This document shows positions 11,799-23,152 of a DNA stretch of 64,000 bases, one piece after another (the first letter of the stretch is position 1; each line of letters begins with the position of its first letter). The position numbers and the translations under genes were made by a program. Source of the DNA: Argopecten irradians (taxonomy: Eukaryota > Mollusca > Bivalvia > Pectinida > Pectinidae); the NCBI RefSeq assembly GCF_041381155.1, contig NC_091140.1, positions 23,774,864-23,838,863 of the forward strand. Reading direction: 5' to 3'. The notes beneath the pieces are model-generated. The model made no database searches. It saw only the letters and a list, made by a program, of their open reading frames with translations, and was not told the origin of the DNA.

Positions 11799-14700
11799 GT
11801 AAGCATATCTTAACTTTTTTTTTTTTTTTTTTTTTTTAATGATAAAATCTGTTTTTGTTATGGCTAGAGATAAAAGGAGAGTGCTAAAATGGACGAAACG
11901 GACTTTTGCACCAAATATTTGGCTTGATCATATTTTTCAAATATTCATAATAATTGATTTATACTCATTTTATCCGCTCATCCATTTTTACCTTCAAGCT
12001 TGTAAACAGTATATAATGCTTAAAGATGCTCCACCGCCGACAAATGGTATTTTTTTACTATCAAAAACAGGAGAAGACGATTTAGTATTTTTCTTCAGTT
12101 ACAAAAGTTACTTACTTTACACCATTACCAACATTGAAAAGTTTGAGCTTCTAATTTTCATTCAAGTTAAAAATATGAAAAATAATTAATTGCATCCCGA
12201 AAAAATTCTGTTGCACTATATCCTATATGGAATGAAGTACTGATTGCGCATGTACCAGCGGCAAAATAAATTATTTTATATTATTTTTTGTGTTAATTAG
12301 ACATATATATACACGATAATACACCAATTATTGTTCAAATAATGAATATCATTTATGCTATGTCGGCGGTGGAGCATCTTTAAACAATATTACACACAAA
12401 GATAATACTTACATTTTAATATATCAAAATGGACTTCATACTGTAAGGGTATGTATCACTATAGAGTAAGCGTCCTATGATTAATTGGCGATATATGCGG
12501 TACAAATCATACTACATTGTGGTATATGTCGTAATTTCTAGTGGGATTCACGATGCTGTTAAATAAACAAAGATCAATTGTTTACCTGTTTGATTCATGG
12601 AGCTTATTGGTGCAAAATATAGTTTATATGCTATGCACAATCTCCAATAGAGTCTCGGTATAATCTTAAACTATCAAAAAGGGATTATTCTCCAATGGCC
12701 CACCCACAGGTGACTATAACAAACCCGGGTTTTGTCACCTGGCCGAGACGTATTCGAGAAATCTATTTCAGACTCATTTCTTAATTCCATACTCTACAGC
12801 ACTATAAATCAGCGGGGCGCATTATCACGTGGGTTTTAATTTTGCGGTACACCAATTCTTCTATATGCAATATAAGCACTTTTACATAATAGAACTGAGT
12901 TAGAGTTTTAAATTTGCAGATATCGGAAAAGCTGCAAATATAGCGAAAATAAATCCTCGCGAAATTTACCCGATTTTCAATAACTTAAAAGTCTCCATAG
13001 CAAAGTATTACAGCAGTTAAGGAAGGCTTCTTAGCAAAAGATTTTTAAATATCCTCTGGAGAATATTAGAGTAAAGAAATATTGATGAGACGGCACCCTG
13101 ACACGATAACCACACGTTTCATAAAGATTTAAAGATGCTCCACCGCGATTGATCACAAACGGACATAGAGCCATTGGATTTTTTTTCGGGAAGCAATTAA
13201 ATATTTTCAATAGTTTTATCTTAAAGTAAAATAAGAAGTTCAAACTTTTCAATGGCGGTAATAGTTAGTAACCTTTGCAACTAAAGAAAAATACTGATTC
13301 GTTTGTTCCTGTTTTTGATAGTGAAGAAATATCATTCGTCAGCGGTGTAGCATCTTTTAAGGATCATTAAAATCAGTCATTGAATTGAAAAGAAACACAC
13401 AATGAATCTATCCAGAAAATAATAAATAACAATAATTAATTAAGACAAACTCTAATTACAGGACAGACTAATTGCTAATTTATATGATGTTGCTTTCTCT
13501 ACAGCTATATGAAAACAACGTGTGCTCTGGGGATTGTCCTCCAAACAGTATGTGTGTTACATTGTCAAATCAACAATCCACGTGTGTTATCACAGGTAAA
13601 GTGCAAATTGTAACATCTTCATCCGTTTTTCACCTCCCCATTGTTTCTGAATCATTCAATAATTGATTTTTGAGGTATATATTATTTTGCACAAGTTCTC
13701 ATTTCTTATTGGATTTAATGAACCGTGACGATCATTTCGAGCAATGACTTCAGGAATTTAATCTTAAAACATATGTAAAGAAAAAAATATATATACACAA
13801 TGTATTTAAAAAGAGAAAAAAACTCGACTTTTTTCTAGGCATTTCTGCCTTCAAAGGCGTCTTCAGGTAACTTAAGAATAAAATACACATGTTTTGTTAC
13901 TATAGACAACCGTTTTATGTTGTGTATTATGTGAAGCCAGTCAGTAATTGAACCCTGACTTGAAACACTATGACTGACACTGATTGGACATCATTATTGT
14001 TATCAACAGAATGCATTCCACCTCCGAATGTTCACCACGCAACTATAAGTCGGAGGGAAGTTGGCGTTTCTCAGGAGACTGTTTACAAGTGCATTACCAA
14101 CTTCCACATCACTAGACAGAGTAATTGGAAGCTCACGTGTTTGGCTGACGGAACATTCACTGATATCGACTTTGTCTGTGAACTTAAACGTATGTATACA
14201 ATATTAAACGATTTGTGAGTAAATTTCTATTACTTCACTTATGTCACAGATCGATTTGCAGTACATAGGTAGTTCTATTTGGGTTTCCAGTTAACCCCTT
14301 CGTGATGTTTTTCTTTTACATCAAAAATAAGTTATTTACTATTATAATTAGCGGGAGAGCATTTTCCATCTATCTATTTCAATTGTTAAAAAGATGAAAA
14401 TAATATTGTAGGATTTTTTTCTGATGTAAATGATTTTCTATATACCTTTATTTGATCTGTTTCTTTGTTTGTTTGTTTGTTTGTTTTGTTGTTGTTTTTT
14501 TCATTGCTTTTAATAAGCAACGTCTTCGTATTTGAGTGCATGATTGTATTAACTTATTACTGTACCAAGATAGCAAATAGCAATATGTTAAAACAGATCT
14601 AGATCGGACCTACGCTTTGTTGTTGATCATTTTATAGCTTTTTCACAGTATACAAAGACAAATACAAAAGAAACGTCTTTTTCATTCCTTCACTCTCATC

Positions 14701-15281
14701 TTCTCACTTATAATATCTAATATATTTTGAATGTCTTGGTTTCAGTCACCAGTAGACATTAAAAAAATTTATTTATTTTTTAAACATTACATTTTTTGTA
14801 ATGAAAATGCACACACTGGATTACATTTGTAATACAATGCATTTGTTTAAAAGTTATCAATGCGAATAGTAGTATTTATATCAACAAATTATTAATCTTC
14901 AGCCAGATTTTATAGTAAACTCAACTTAAGGTTAAGCTCATTTTATTTGCCATTGCACAAGGAGGAAAACCTTTCAGAATTATAACAATTCGTAATATCT
15001 TTCTTAACACTTTCAATATACAACATATTGACTTTTGCACGCTGTCTATATATATAGTACTTAGGATCAGCATTACAATGTTTAGTGCTTGAGATTGTTT
15101 ATCTTGCCAAATAGAATTTCACGTTTTGAAAAGTTGACTTAATTAGAAGCTCTTTGGATATATAATATCTGACCCAAAAACCTCACAATTCACATTTCAA
15201 TATGGGGTCATTTTAAGGTTTTATAATTATAAAAATATAGGTGTGAGATGATTTTGTGGACTTTATGGATGTCCAATATTT

Positions 15282-15316
<35 letters not shown>

Positions 15317-16054
15317 TTCTAAATCAAATTTTATTCACAAAATCATACTTACAATATCTATTATATAACATAAAGTGTCCTCACCTACGAGGAGATTCAT
15401 TCAACACAAAGCGATATAGATCTACTTTCCATATTTTTATTTTGTTTAATATAAAATGATCTATAATCATTGTATGCATAGATACCTCTCAACTACAGGA
15501 GGATACCGGATAAAGTATAATCATATCATTATGGCTGACGAGATTTTGTTGTGACAGAGAATATCGCTTAATCACATATATTATATAATACAAATAAAAA
15601 TGTATATTAAAAAATCAATGAATACATAATGACTAAAGGCTAATCAAATGAATGATGGAAATTGAATGTGCACAACACTGGAATACTCTTCCTTCTACCG
15701 TTTGCCGGTATGATAGGGGTAGATTAATATAATCATATACGGGTCTGACAAGTGGACAGGATTATGTCAACCCGACCGAAAGATTTTTTCTGGTCAACCT
15801 GAGGGATGGCGGCAAAAATCTTCCATGAAGGTTGAGGTATTACTGTCCACTTGAAAACCAATGCTTGATTATTTTTCTCTCATATTGTAAAGAAAAAATC
15901 AGTTGAGAATATTGAGAATAAGTTGTGGCATCACAAAGACGTTGTAATGCGTCATGAAAAAAATAATGACGTCTTCTGCAATAGTCTTCGTATGTAGCGA
16001 AGCAACCACAGGATTAAAATGATCTTTCCTTACCTTGAGGGTGGGGCAGGGAAA

Positions 16055-16088
<34 letters not shown>

Positions 16089-19000
16089 TCGTTTAATTTT
16101 CTATATTTTTTTTTTTTTTTTGCATACATTTTTATTCAAGAAATGCATATTACGTATAGTATATTACAAATAAATACATAACTTCAGCAAATTTGATTCT
16201 CTCATACTGACATTCAAATCATTCATACATATGTTTATTCTATAATAAATATATTATATTAATTGTGATTATAATCTCTATAATTAATAACTGTTGAACT
16301 TAAAGACAGATAATATTAGTACAAGTTCATGTCATGCTTTCGTCAAATAAAAAGGGAGATAACTCGTATACTTGTTTTGACGTAAGGATCTTTAGAGGGG
16401 AGAGAACTCACAATCAGAACGTCTCTATCAAGAGTCTGACTGAATGAGACTAAGTGACTAAAACAACATCCTGTAAGCTGCCACGTGTAGTGTATGTGGT
16501 ACCTCGTGGCAAAGTTACACGTATTTCGGAGCACATGTTTGTGTTGAGAGGATTCAAATATGGGTTTCGGCATGTTTTTTATTTATATGGTGAGTATTTT
16601 TTTTTTCTTTTTTTATTAAGTGTTATTAAACAATTACAATACTGTAACTATTATTTCTGAATTTTTAAAACACATATTCGGATATTCCATGTGTTGACTT
16701 ATATTGATAAAGATAATGATATGAAAAAATAACATATTATTTACATACGTCTGTGTAATTCGGTTTATTGTTATTATTATTATTATTATTTTTTTTTTTT
16801 TAGGTTTGCTGTTTAGGGTGAAGTGGATAGGATTATTTCTATTAAGGTGACAGTGTTATGGATTTTCAAGTTTTGGATTTATTTGTCATAAGCATGCACC
16901 TTATAAGATGTCAGAGGTTGGATTAATACCCAGAAAAGCACATACTGATTTCATTACATTTGAAAGAGGTAAATTTTTAAGTTTTTTAGTTCTGCAGACA
17001 AAGTGTACTTCTTGTCTGAGTAGCTGTTCAATATTTACATTTTTTTGCTTACAATCACTTGTGTAATATGTCTTATAAATAACAAAAGAAATGTATGTGA
17101 GTACGAAATTTATATTTTCATATTTCTCATAGTCTATTTTATAGCCCAGTACAATGTTTTCTAATGTGATCATATTTTTACAGTATCCTAGTGTTCGAAA
17201 CAATTCATTGATGCGAAGAATGAATGAGTTTATGTATTTACATCTAACAAAAAAGTGTTCATAATTTTCCTCAATCCCACAAAGAATACATAGCGGATTG
17301 TTTTTTATTTTCCATTTGCAAAGGAGTGAGTTATTGACCAAAATTCTATTGATAAGCTTCCATTTAAACACTTTTATTCTGTTATCATCAATTTTATTGA
17401 AAGTAAACTCGAGCGATTTTTCTAATTTATGTTCTAAATCAGATTTACTAAGATGTATAAATGTTTTCTCCCAGGCTATGTATGCTATAGGCTGTTCAGA
17501 AGTCTTTTGAACCAATTTTCTATAAAGATTTTTATTTGTGATTTTTTCAATTGATAAACATTGTTTCGTATGATATAGCGATACTTTTAAATGTTCATGT
17601 TTATCATTGAAATCATATTTTGATATGTCTGAATTCTTTAATTTTTCCTGCCATGATTTTGGTATTGCCTTTTTAATCATATATATCTGTGATATCCAGT
17701 TGTGTTTATGTTGAAGTTTGTTCAAAATTCTGTTTTCATTAATACATCCTTCAATGTCTAGAATGTCTCTAATGGTAATAATGTCACTTTTTATCCAGTT
17801 GGTAAAGATAAGATATTTTCTGTCAAGTGTGATAAATTTATTTCCCCATATCACTTGTTTTCCAATATCTGTAACGGTTTTTGGATTTTTCATGTAACCA
17901 CCACCTATATTCACCCAAGCATTTATTATATCTTGGTAAAATTTAGGTATATTTTTGAACATTTCTAAGCATTTTGTATTGGCTATGTTCATCGAGAAAA
18001 TTAACATGTCTTTTCCAAATTGGTTTAGATAAAATTCAGGAATAACTTTCCATTGGTTTCCTTCATTGTTTTTTAATTTTTTAACCCATCCTTCCAAGTA
18101 TAGTAGTGATATGAGATTTAAGATCTAAATTGTTTAGTCCTCCTTCATTGTAAGGTCTACATAGAGTTTTTCTTTTTACTTTTTCATTCTTACCTTCCCA
18201 TATAAATTTATGGATAATACTTTCCACCTCTATTATAATATTTTTTGGGATACTTAGTACAGATATAAGATAGGTTAACTGGGGTATAAGTAATGATTTA
18301 ACAATTTGTATTCTTCCGATCATTGATAATTTCCTAATTTTCCAAATATTAATTAGTTTATTTATTTTTTCGATTTTATTCTCCCAGTTGACTTGAGATG
18401 ATTGGAAGTTATTAAGCCCAAAGTATATTCCTAATGCTAAATATAGGTGTGAGATGATTTTGTGGACTTTATGGATGTCCAATATTTGTTAACTATACTT
18501 CGATTCAGTTCCTAAATAATGAAATATATAAGCGAATTTTGCATTGTTTGATGTTGTAAAGCCATCTTAAGTCATCTGACATTATACCTATTTATAAACT
18601 TTCAGGATTTGTTTAGGATTTTAAAATTATATATGATGACTGCAACGGAACAATCTGGCCCATAATGAAGTATTGATATATCTTGCTTCAAATCACACAG
18701 GTAACCTTATGTTTCCTACTCGATATCACCCACCCCATCGCTTATTACCCATTAATCAACAAATATTTAGTAGAAAGAATGAAATAGACAGGACCGATAT
18801 TAACTTCATGGTGAAAGCAAAGGAGGATAACATCTTTCCTAGTGGTATTCTGTCTATTCCTCTTGTGTTTTCAAATACTTATGTTTTTATTTATCAGTTA
18901 ATTTATTTGAAATTTAAACTATGCCTCACTTGTTTCTATTTCCTTTCAGCATGTCCTTCCCCACCTGACGTGCCATTTGCCGAAATCGATATGTATGATA

Positions 19001-19137
19001 GTCTAGTCGGAGGTAAAGCCTTTTATAAATGTGTTTTTGGATACGGAACCTTCGACGACAAGTCTTTGACGTGTCTGCATGGAGGTATTTGGTCAAATGT
19101 AACATTTAGATGCATGTTACTTGCCGTATTTCGATGA
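11517..19137 (+). CDS. Gene B: secreted PAN / 4-Cys mini-module / sushi-sushi protein
   Basis: Four exons, 11517-11798, 13505-13595, 14010-14189 and 18950-19137, join in frame (phases 0, 1, 1) into about 247 residues. The start is the ATG at 11517, which opens directly into a signal peptide (MIFATIKLLSLLLNKALC). The open frame continues upstream only to a GTG. In order: signal peptide, PAN domain, four-Cys mini-module, two sushi domains, stop TGA. The close match of exons 1-3 to gene C confirms the model. Gene C's second sushi exon reads on through a donor where B reads RCMLLAVFR and stops, so B may be shortened at its C-terminus or end differently. Intron 1 holds two MITEs and intron 3 an antisense LINE. 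An extracellular recognition or adhesion role is inferred from the modules only. Confidence 0.82.
12020..12383. mobile_element. TTAA-flanked MITE, copy 1
   Basis: Inverted termini AGATGCTCCACCGCCGACAA are flanked by TTAA on both sides, a piggyBac-like target. The element lies in gene B intron 1, has no transposase, and is 364 bp. The open frame at 11839-12189 that overlaps it is not a gene. Confidence 0.85.
12384..13128 (+). other. Gene B intron 1, between MITEs
   Basis: No exon or repeat recognised. Confidence 0.6.
13129..13360. mobile_element. TTAA-flanked MITE, copy 2 (internally deleted)
   Basis: Same family: AGATGCTCCACCGCG at the left, GCGGTGTAGCATCTT at the right, TTAA on both sides. 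At 232 bp it lacks over 100 bp of the interior. The inner sequence (GTTCCTGTTTTTG, GAAGTTCAAACTTTTC) runs opposite to copy 1. Confidence 0.8.
13505..13595 (+). CDS. Gene B exon 2: four-Cys mini-module
   Basis: 91 nt, phase 0 to 1: LYENNVCSGDCPPNSMC ... STCVITG, spacing C-x3-C-x5-C-x10-C. AG acceptor at 13503-13504, donor ACAG|GTAAAG. Confidence 0.85.
13596..14009 (+). other. Gene B intron 2
   Basis: No element named. It contains a short imperfect hairpin (TTCTAGGCATTTCTGCC / GGCGTCTTCAGG) near 13835-13870. Confidence 0.5.
14010..14189 (+). CDS. Gene B exon 3: sushi 1
   Basis: 180-nt phase 1-1 exon. ECIPPPNVHHATI, VYKC, LTCLADGTF and DFVCELK give the four sushi cysteines. The Trp before Cys4 is replaced (GTFTDIDFVC). 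The last ~60 nt are identical to gene C's exon, a sign of recent duplication or conversion. Confidence 0.87.
14190..15232 (+). other. Gene B intron 3, left part
   Basis: No exon. A (GTTT)n microsatellite lies near 14464-14490. Confidence 0.6.
15233..15284 (+). repeat. Left copy of a 52-bp direct repeat (LINE target duplication)
   Basis: Identical over 52 bp to 18439-18490. It ends directly in a poly-T run, as expected for the 3' side of an antisense poly-A retrotransposon. Confidence 0.8.
15285..18438 (-). mobile_element. 5'-truncated L1/Tx1-like LINE, antisense in gene B intron 3
   Basis: Read on the minus strand, the element enters in the RT C-terminal region (LGIYFGLNNF...VNWENKI), continues to a Cys-rich C-terminus and ends in poly-A (poly-T at 15283-15313 on plus). 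It lies between 52-bp direct repeats. Two further poly-T runs, 16057-16087 and 16106-16121, lie between coding end and terminal tail. The inner one may be the LINE's own tail, which would make 15314-16105 a 3'-transduced piece or later insertions. The segment 15690-16030 matches the foldback element at 20041-20376. Confidence 0.75.
15690..16030. mobile_element. Foldback element, copy 1
   Basis: The core 15748-15855 is a long palindrome: CAAGTGGACAGGATTATGTC at one end, TATTACTGTCCACTTG at the other, with GGTCAACC-type inner arms. Flanks on both sides align with 20041-20376, so the element is larger than the hairpin. It lies between the L1-like coding end and its outer poly-T. Confidence 0.6.
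16901..18482 (-). pseudogene. L1/Tx1-like reverse transcriptase C-terminal region, one frameshift
   Basis: Two frames (18482-18081 and 18097-16901) overlap at a single frameshift near 18090. The upstream frame has IWKIRKLSMIGRIQIVKSLL, YLISVL, FIWEGK and NEGGLNNLDL, typical of the region after the RT thumb in L1/Tx1-type LINEs. The downstream frame has the Cys-His knuckle CILCGIEENYEHFFVRC and stops at 16901. The first residues of the upper frame, MDIHKVHKIISHLY, come from the flanking 52-bp repeat and not from the LINE. Catalytic RT motifs are absent, so it cannot move by itself. Confidence 0.8.
18439..18490 (+). repeat. Right copy of the 52-bp direct repeat
   Basis: Identical to 15233-15284 and marks the 5' (truncated) end of the antisense LINE. 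Confidence 0.8.
18491..18949 (+). other. Gene B intron 3, right part
   Basis: Leads to the acceptor TTTCCTTTCAG. An open frame from 18673 into the last exon is read-through of intron sequence, not an alternative exon I can support. Confidence 0.6.
18950..19137 (+). CDS. Gene B exon 4: sushi 2 and stop
   Basis: Frame PCPSPPDVPFAEI, FYKCVFGYGTF, LTCLHGGIW, FRCM carries the four sushi cysteines, the conserved GYG and the Trp before Cys4. It ends LLAVFR and TGA at 19135-19137. Gene C's equivalent exon has a donor after SCNEI. Confidence 0.82.
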
Positions 19138-20040
19138 ATGACGAAAAATAGCGAAAGAACTGAATGCTAAAGCTTAAGGATCTGCATATGATACCGTCTA
19201 ACCTGCATTGAGCGGTCATCCAAGGGACCGACAAACAGTGAATGACATGTAGCTGCTGAAGTAAATCATATGACAATGATAAAACGATACAATTATTTCA
19301 TTATAGACTTAAATGCACTTTAGACTAATGAAATGTAAATTCTTGAGAAATTTTTGACATTGGACACTGTTTTCAAAATATGATCGTTATTTGAACACGA
19401 TTTCAGTGGACCGATTATTGATATATACAGAGGTTTTCATCTTTTTTTTCATTTCATTTCAGAATATTTTATTGTCGGATGTTAAAGACAATCGGAATTA
19501 TACACAGATATTACAGAGATATATACAGAGTTCAATATACATGTAAAGTGTTTATTATGGCAAGCTTGGTTGTATATTATTGAGCTGATTCGTCGGAGTT
19601 TAAAGTATACAATATTACATTCTGAGATTCAACCGACTTACCTGAAATGGATTTGAATAACAGTTATAACAGGAACATAATCATTGATAACCAACAATGT
19701 GTTTAGTGGTTCGAGCCAGAAGTAATTGCGAGAAAGATTTTAGAAAAAAAACTTAGTGAGTCACCAGGTTAATTTTGTTATTTACCATGTGTGTTTGTGC
19801 ATATATGTGGGTGTGTCGGTGGGAGTGGCGTGAACACAGATACAAACTAGTTTTTTTTTGTATTTTATATATATTTTTATTTTTACTGGTTCCAGTTTTA
19901 CTAACATTTCCTTAAATTTAAGAAAATATTTTAAGTTAATTAGCATTTATTGAAATGAAATGTGCAATGCTTTCCTATGAAGAAATTTAATTTAAAGAAT
20001 TCCTTAAAGTTGAAGAAGTATTTTCTCCCATACTTGACAG
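19138..20040. other. Downstream of gene B
   Basis: No gene. Contains AT-rich self-complementary patches near 19900-20010 (TTCCTTAAATTTAAG / CTTAAAGTTGAAG) but nothing I can name. Confidence 0.55.
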
Positions 20041-20376
20041 GGTTATCCCGCGGTTGCTAGGGAAAAGATAAATAGAATCTTACATCGGTCTGTGAAGTGG
20101 ACAGGGATATCTCAACCAGAGTGAAAAATTTTGGCCGGTCAACCCGAGTCTTGCCGAGGGTTGACGGTCAAAATCTTTCACGAGGGTTGAGATATCCCTG
20201 TCCACTTAACAGAACCATGTTTGATTCTTTTTCTCCCATACTTAGTAGAAAAAATGATAAAATTCCACTTAGTTTCCAGCTTTTTCATCGCATTATCGCA
20301 AGAACGTCGTTATGAGTCAAAATTGATGACGTCATCTACAATGCGCGCTGCAGTTACGCCGCATGTATTGATGACG
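20041..20376. mobile_element. Foldback element, copy 2
   Basis: The core 20095-20209 is a strong palindrome: AAGTGGACAGGGATATCTCA pairs with TGAGATATCCCTGTCCACTT, and CCGGTCAACCCGAG with the GGGTTGACGGTC side. Flanks match copy 1 at 15690-16030, with TGACGTCATC and TGACGTCAC at the right. The 72-codon open frame at 20097 is the hairpin read through. Confidence 0.7.
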
Positions 20377-20681
20377 TCACGTTATTGTCTGCGTGTGTGA
20401 GCTTCAAGCACATAATGTTAAAACCTTTTATAATGAAAATTGAATACACACGAACTAGGCTAAAAATGTCCATCAAGGGATTATACTATTTCAAAAAAAT
20501 GCTTCTTAAAAGATTAATTTGTTTATTTGTCTTAGCAAGACAATTAATTCATTATTATTTTGAGTTACACAACAATGTGCCGATGATGTGAATCTGGTTG
20601 AGCCAGCTAACACTCACAATTATCATTTCTAAATGCAGGTAACTTTAAATCGAAAAATTACCGTGTTAAGAACGCTTTAAA

Positions 20682-21000
20682 ATCATCATAATACATTGTA
20701 AAACTCATCTCAGCCATTCTAAATCGTAATTTTTCCCGGCGTGAAGCTCAGACCCCTATACAACAAAATATCGCGCCTTCGGCGCTTGCAATTCAACAAA
20801 ATGCATCGTAAAACTCATCTCTGCCATTCTAAATCGTACAATTTTTTTCCCGGGGAAGACCCCCGGACCCCCCAAACAGCGAACTCTCGCGCCTTCGGAT
20901 TACGCAAAATCATCAAAATACACCGTAAAAGCTCATCTCAGTCATTCTTAATCGAAATTTTTTCCAGGGGATACCCAGGACCCCCCGAACTCGCACACTT
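20682..21000. repeat. ~110-bp tandem repeat, 3 diverged copies
   Basis: Units share GTAAAACTCATCTCAGCCAT, TTCTAAATCG, a TTTTTCCCGG...GACCCCC block and CGCGCCTTCGG. The units are GC-rich against the surroundings. The third lacks part of the CGCGCC block. Confidence 0.75.
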
Positions 21001-21925
21001 ATTTGCGTATTCATTAATTTCCTGTTTTCAACGCCACTGTTTATAGATGTGTCCAAGGATTATATGTAATAATATATGTAAAATGTAAATCAATTATCTC
21101 CTGTGGGTGCGTGACGCGCGAGGGGGGGGGGGGGGGTTACGAAATATTCAGGACCTTTACCCCCACTATGACACTATGACATAGTCCAGCGGTTGAAATA
21201 ACGACTGTGATAGTACCCCTGTCAGATGGAGGATAATATTAGATATAAACATTGAACGTTGATTGTTGTAACAAATATCTATTATGTCACTAAAAGAATC
21301 AATAAGAAGTGTTAATGATAATATATATATCATGTCTTTCAATCACATATAATATGTAACGCCAGTAAAAAATAATTTAATTATCTATCCACGGCCCTCT
21401 ATGGAAGAATATATCTAGAATTTTGTTGCTGTTTTTTTATTTCATTTTATTTCATCAAACGTTATTGATAAAGATTGTACATGTCAACTGGATTAAACAA
21501 CAGGCTACATAAGTTCTCTTCAATAGTGGCAAAAGTGAGAAGAAAAACAATGAAACAAATTAGACATAATTATAAATATGAAATGAAAAATTATAACACG
21601 GGTAAGGGGACATAACTCATATGGGTATACCTCACACACCTGATAAACACGACATTCACACCTACATTTGTACATGAACAACAAAAGTTTATTATAGTAT
21701 TTATTTAAATATCAAACATACATAGTCACTGGCAGGCTTGGACCAAAAGTCCGTGTGCAATTATTGCACTGGTCACTGCTACCAGCAACTATTATTAATC
21801 AAGAAATTATAAAAATATATTTTATTTACAATTTAAGGATATTATTGAATGCACATGTGCTGTCAATAGTCATGCTCAACCTGAAGCTTATACAAATTGA
21901 TGTGATATAAAAGTATTTTATCGTT
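21001..21925. other. Intergenic
   Basis: A G-homopolymer of about 16 lies at 21122-21137. Nothing else recognised. Confidence 0.6.
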
Positions 21926-22390
21926 TATCTATTTATTTATTTTATTTTATTTTTCCCAATCCTGGCTTTATGTCATATATAAATTAAAAAACGCGAGTTT
22001 TTCCAATAAAGTAATGTATATCTTCAAGTAGTAGTTTAATTGTAGGACCATCTGAGTCAGGACAACCTTGGAGGAGTATACTTATATCAATGTGGTTGTG
22101 GTTGGCATAACTGTTTATAGAATTGAAGAGAAAAGTTCTTTGATTAATGAAAATGGGATATTCCAGGAAGTAATGAGATACTGTTTCATTTTCAGCAGAG
22201 CAAATACAAGCTGGATTATAAGTAAGATGATCATTGTACAAATCCATATTTAGGTTACTACAGGAGTTACGAAGTTGACATAAAATAATACTTGCCCTTC
22301 TGCAACCTTCTGATTTGAAAATTGATAATGATTCACTATCAAAGACAATATCTTTAGTCAATTGTTTTTTTAAATGTTGAAACAGAAGGG
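21926..22390 (-). pseudogene. CR1/Jockey-type LINE 3' fragment
   Basis: The minus frame 22361-21984 has SIILCQLRNSCSNLN, YNPACIC and HYFLEYPIF, closely matching the C-terminal end of the LINE at 37169-42119 (NIILCQLRNNASNLN, DDPACSC, DHYFF). The 3' tail lies at the left (TTTATTTTATTTT-rich, 21925-21955). 5'-truncated, no catalytic motifs. Confidence 0.8.
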
Positions 22391-22470
22391 GAGTTCAGAA
22401 GACCGGAATGAGTAATGTTACTGTTTCGGCACATTTCAGGAAAAAAGACAAAAAAATAATTATTAGATTT

Positions 22471-22531
22471 GAATTGTCTCCCTGGAAAGAGTTATTTTCT
22501 CGAGGGGGAAGCCTTCCCAGGGAGACAATTC
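22471..22531. repeat. Hairpin with 15-bp perfect arms
   Basis: GAATTGTCTCCCTGG pairs exactly with CCAGGGAGACAATTC around a 31-nt loop. Confidence 0.7.
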
Positions 22532-22970
22532 GGGATGTATCCAGACATAAAGGCAGATATTTATTTCATCATATTAAAAAAACGTAAGGAATACCTTATT
22601 AGTATAAAATAATACTTGTATTGTAAGATGCTAACCGTGTATTCTTTTTGTCCTGCAACAATTCCCTTATAAAAAAAAACATTCAAAACGAAAGCAAAAT
22701 ACCGTTGTTTTGCTCCAAATGAGACGCTTCTTTGATGATTAATTCTTTAAACCGAATGAGAGTGTACTCCTTTTTACTGCCGATGGAAATAAATCAACTC
22801 CTTCGCTAACAATTGCAGTTATTCTATTGATAGTGTAATATCACTAAAACAACATGGAAATACTCAAAAACAATAATTGCCCATCAAAGAATTATTCGTG
22901 TGTGTAAATATTTCTTCCAATTTAATGTTTCTCGTCCTTATTCTTTATGTGATTTATTTTAAAAGACTTG

Positions 22971-23152
22971 GTACTCTAGAGGTTACTATCACTGTCGACA
23001 TATCCATCTCTGGACTATGTCATAGCAAAATCGAAGGTATTTCAGGAAAAAACTAACCAATGACAAGCCTACAAATTCTTCTTTTGAAGATTATGTACAG
23101 GGCATCCAGAGTCTAGGGGTGGATATGACAGTGATGTTAACCCCTGGAGTAC
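22971..23152. mobile_element. MITE-like inverted-repeat element
   Basis: GTACTCTAGAGGTTACTATC at the left pairs with GTTAACCCCTGGAGTAC at the right; ATATCCATCTCTGGACTATG with the CATCCAGAGTCTAGGGGTGG side. No ORF. Confidence 0.65.

Noticed and set aside
11839..12189. 116-codon ORF
   Set aside because: It begins after a poly-T tract and runs into a MITE; no domain, and it lies in gene B intron 1.
15899..16129. Lys-rich ORF on the minus strand
   Set aside because: Translation of poly-T tracts that belong to the LINE tail region.
18673..18949. Upstream coding extension of gene B exon 4
   Set aside because: The frame is open but follows intron sequence with a strong acceptor at 18949, and gene C's exon starts at the matching position.
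20331..20376. CRE (TGACGTCA-type) sites as promoter elements
   Set aside because: They lie inside the foldback element and recur partly in its other copy; no gene follows.
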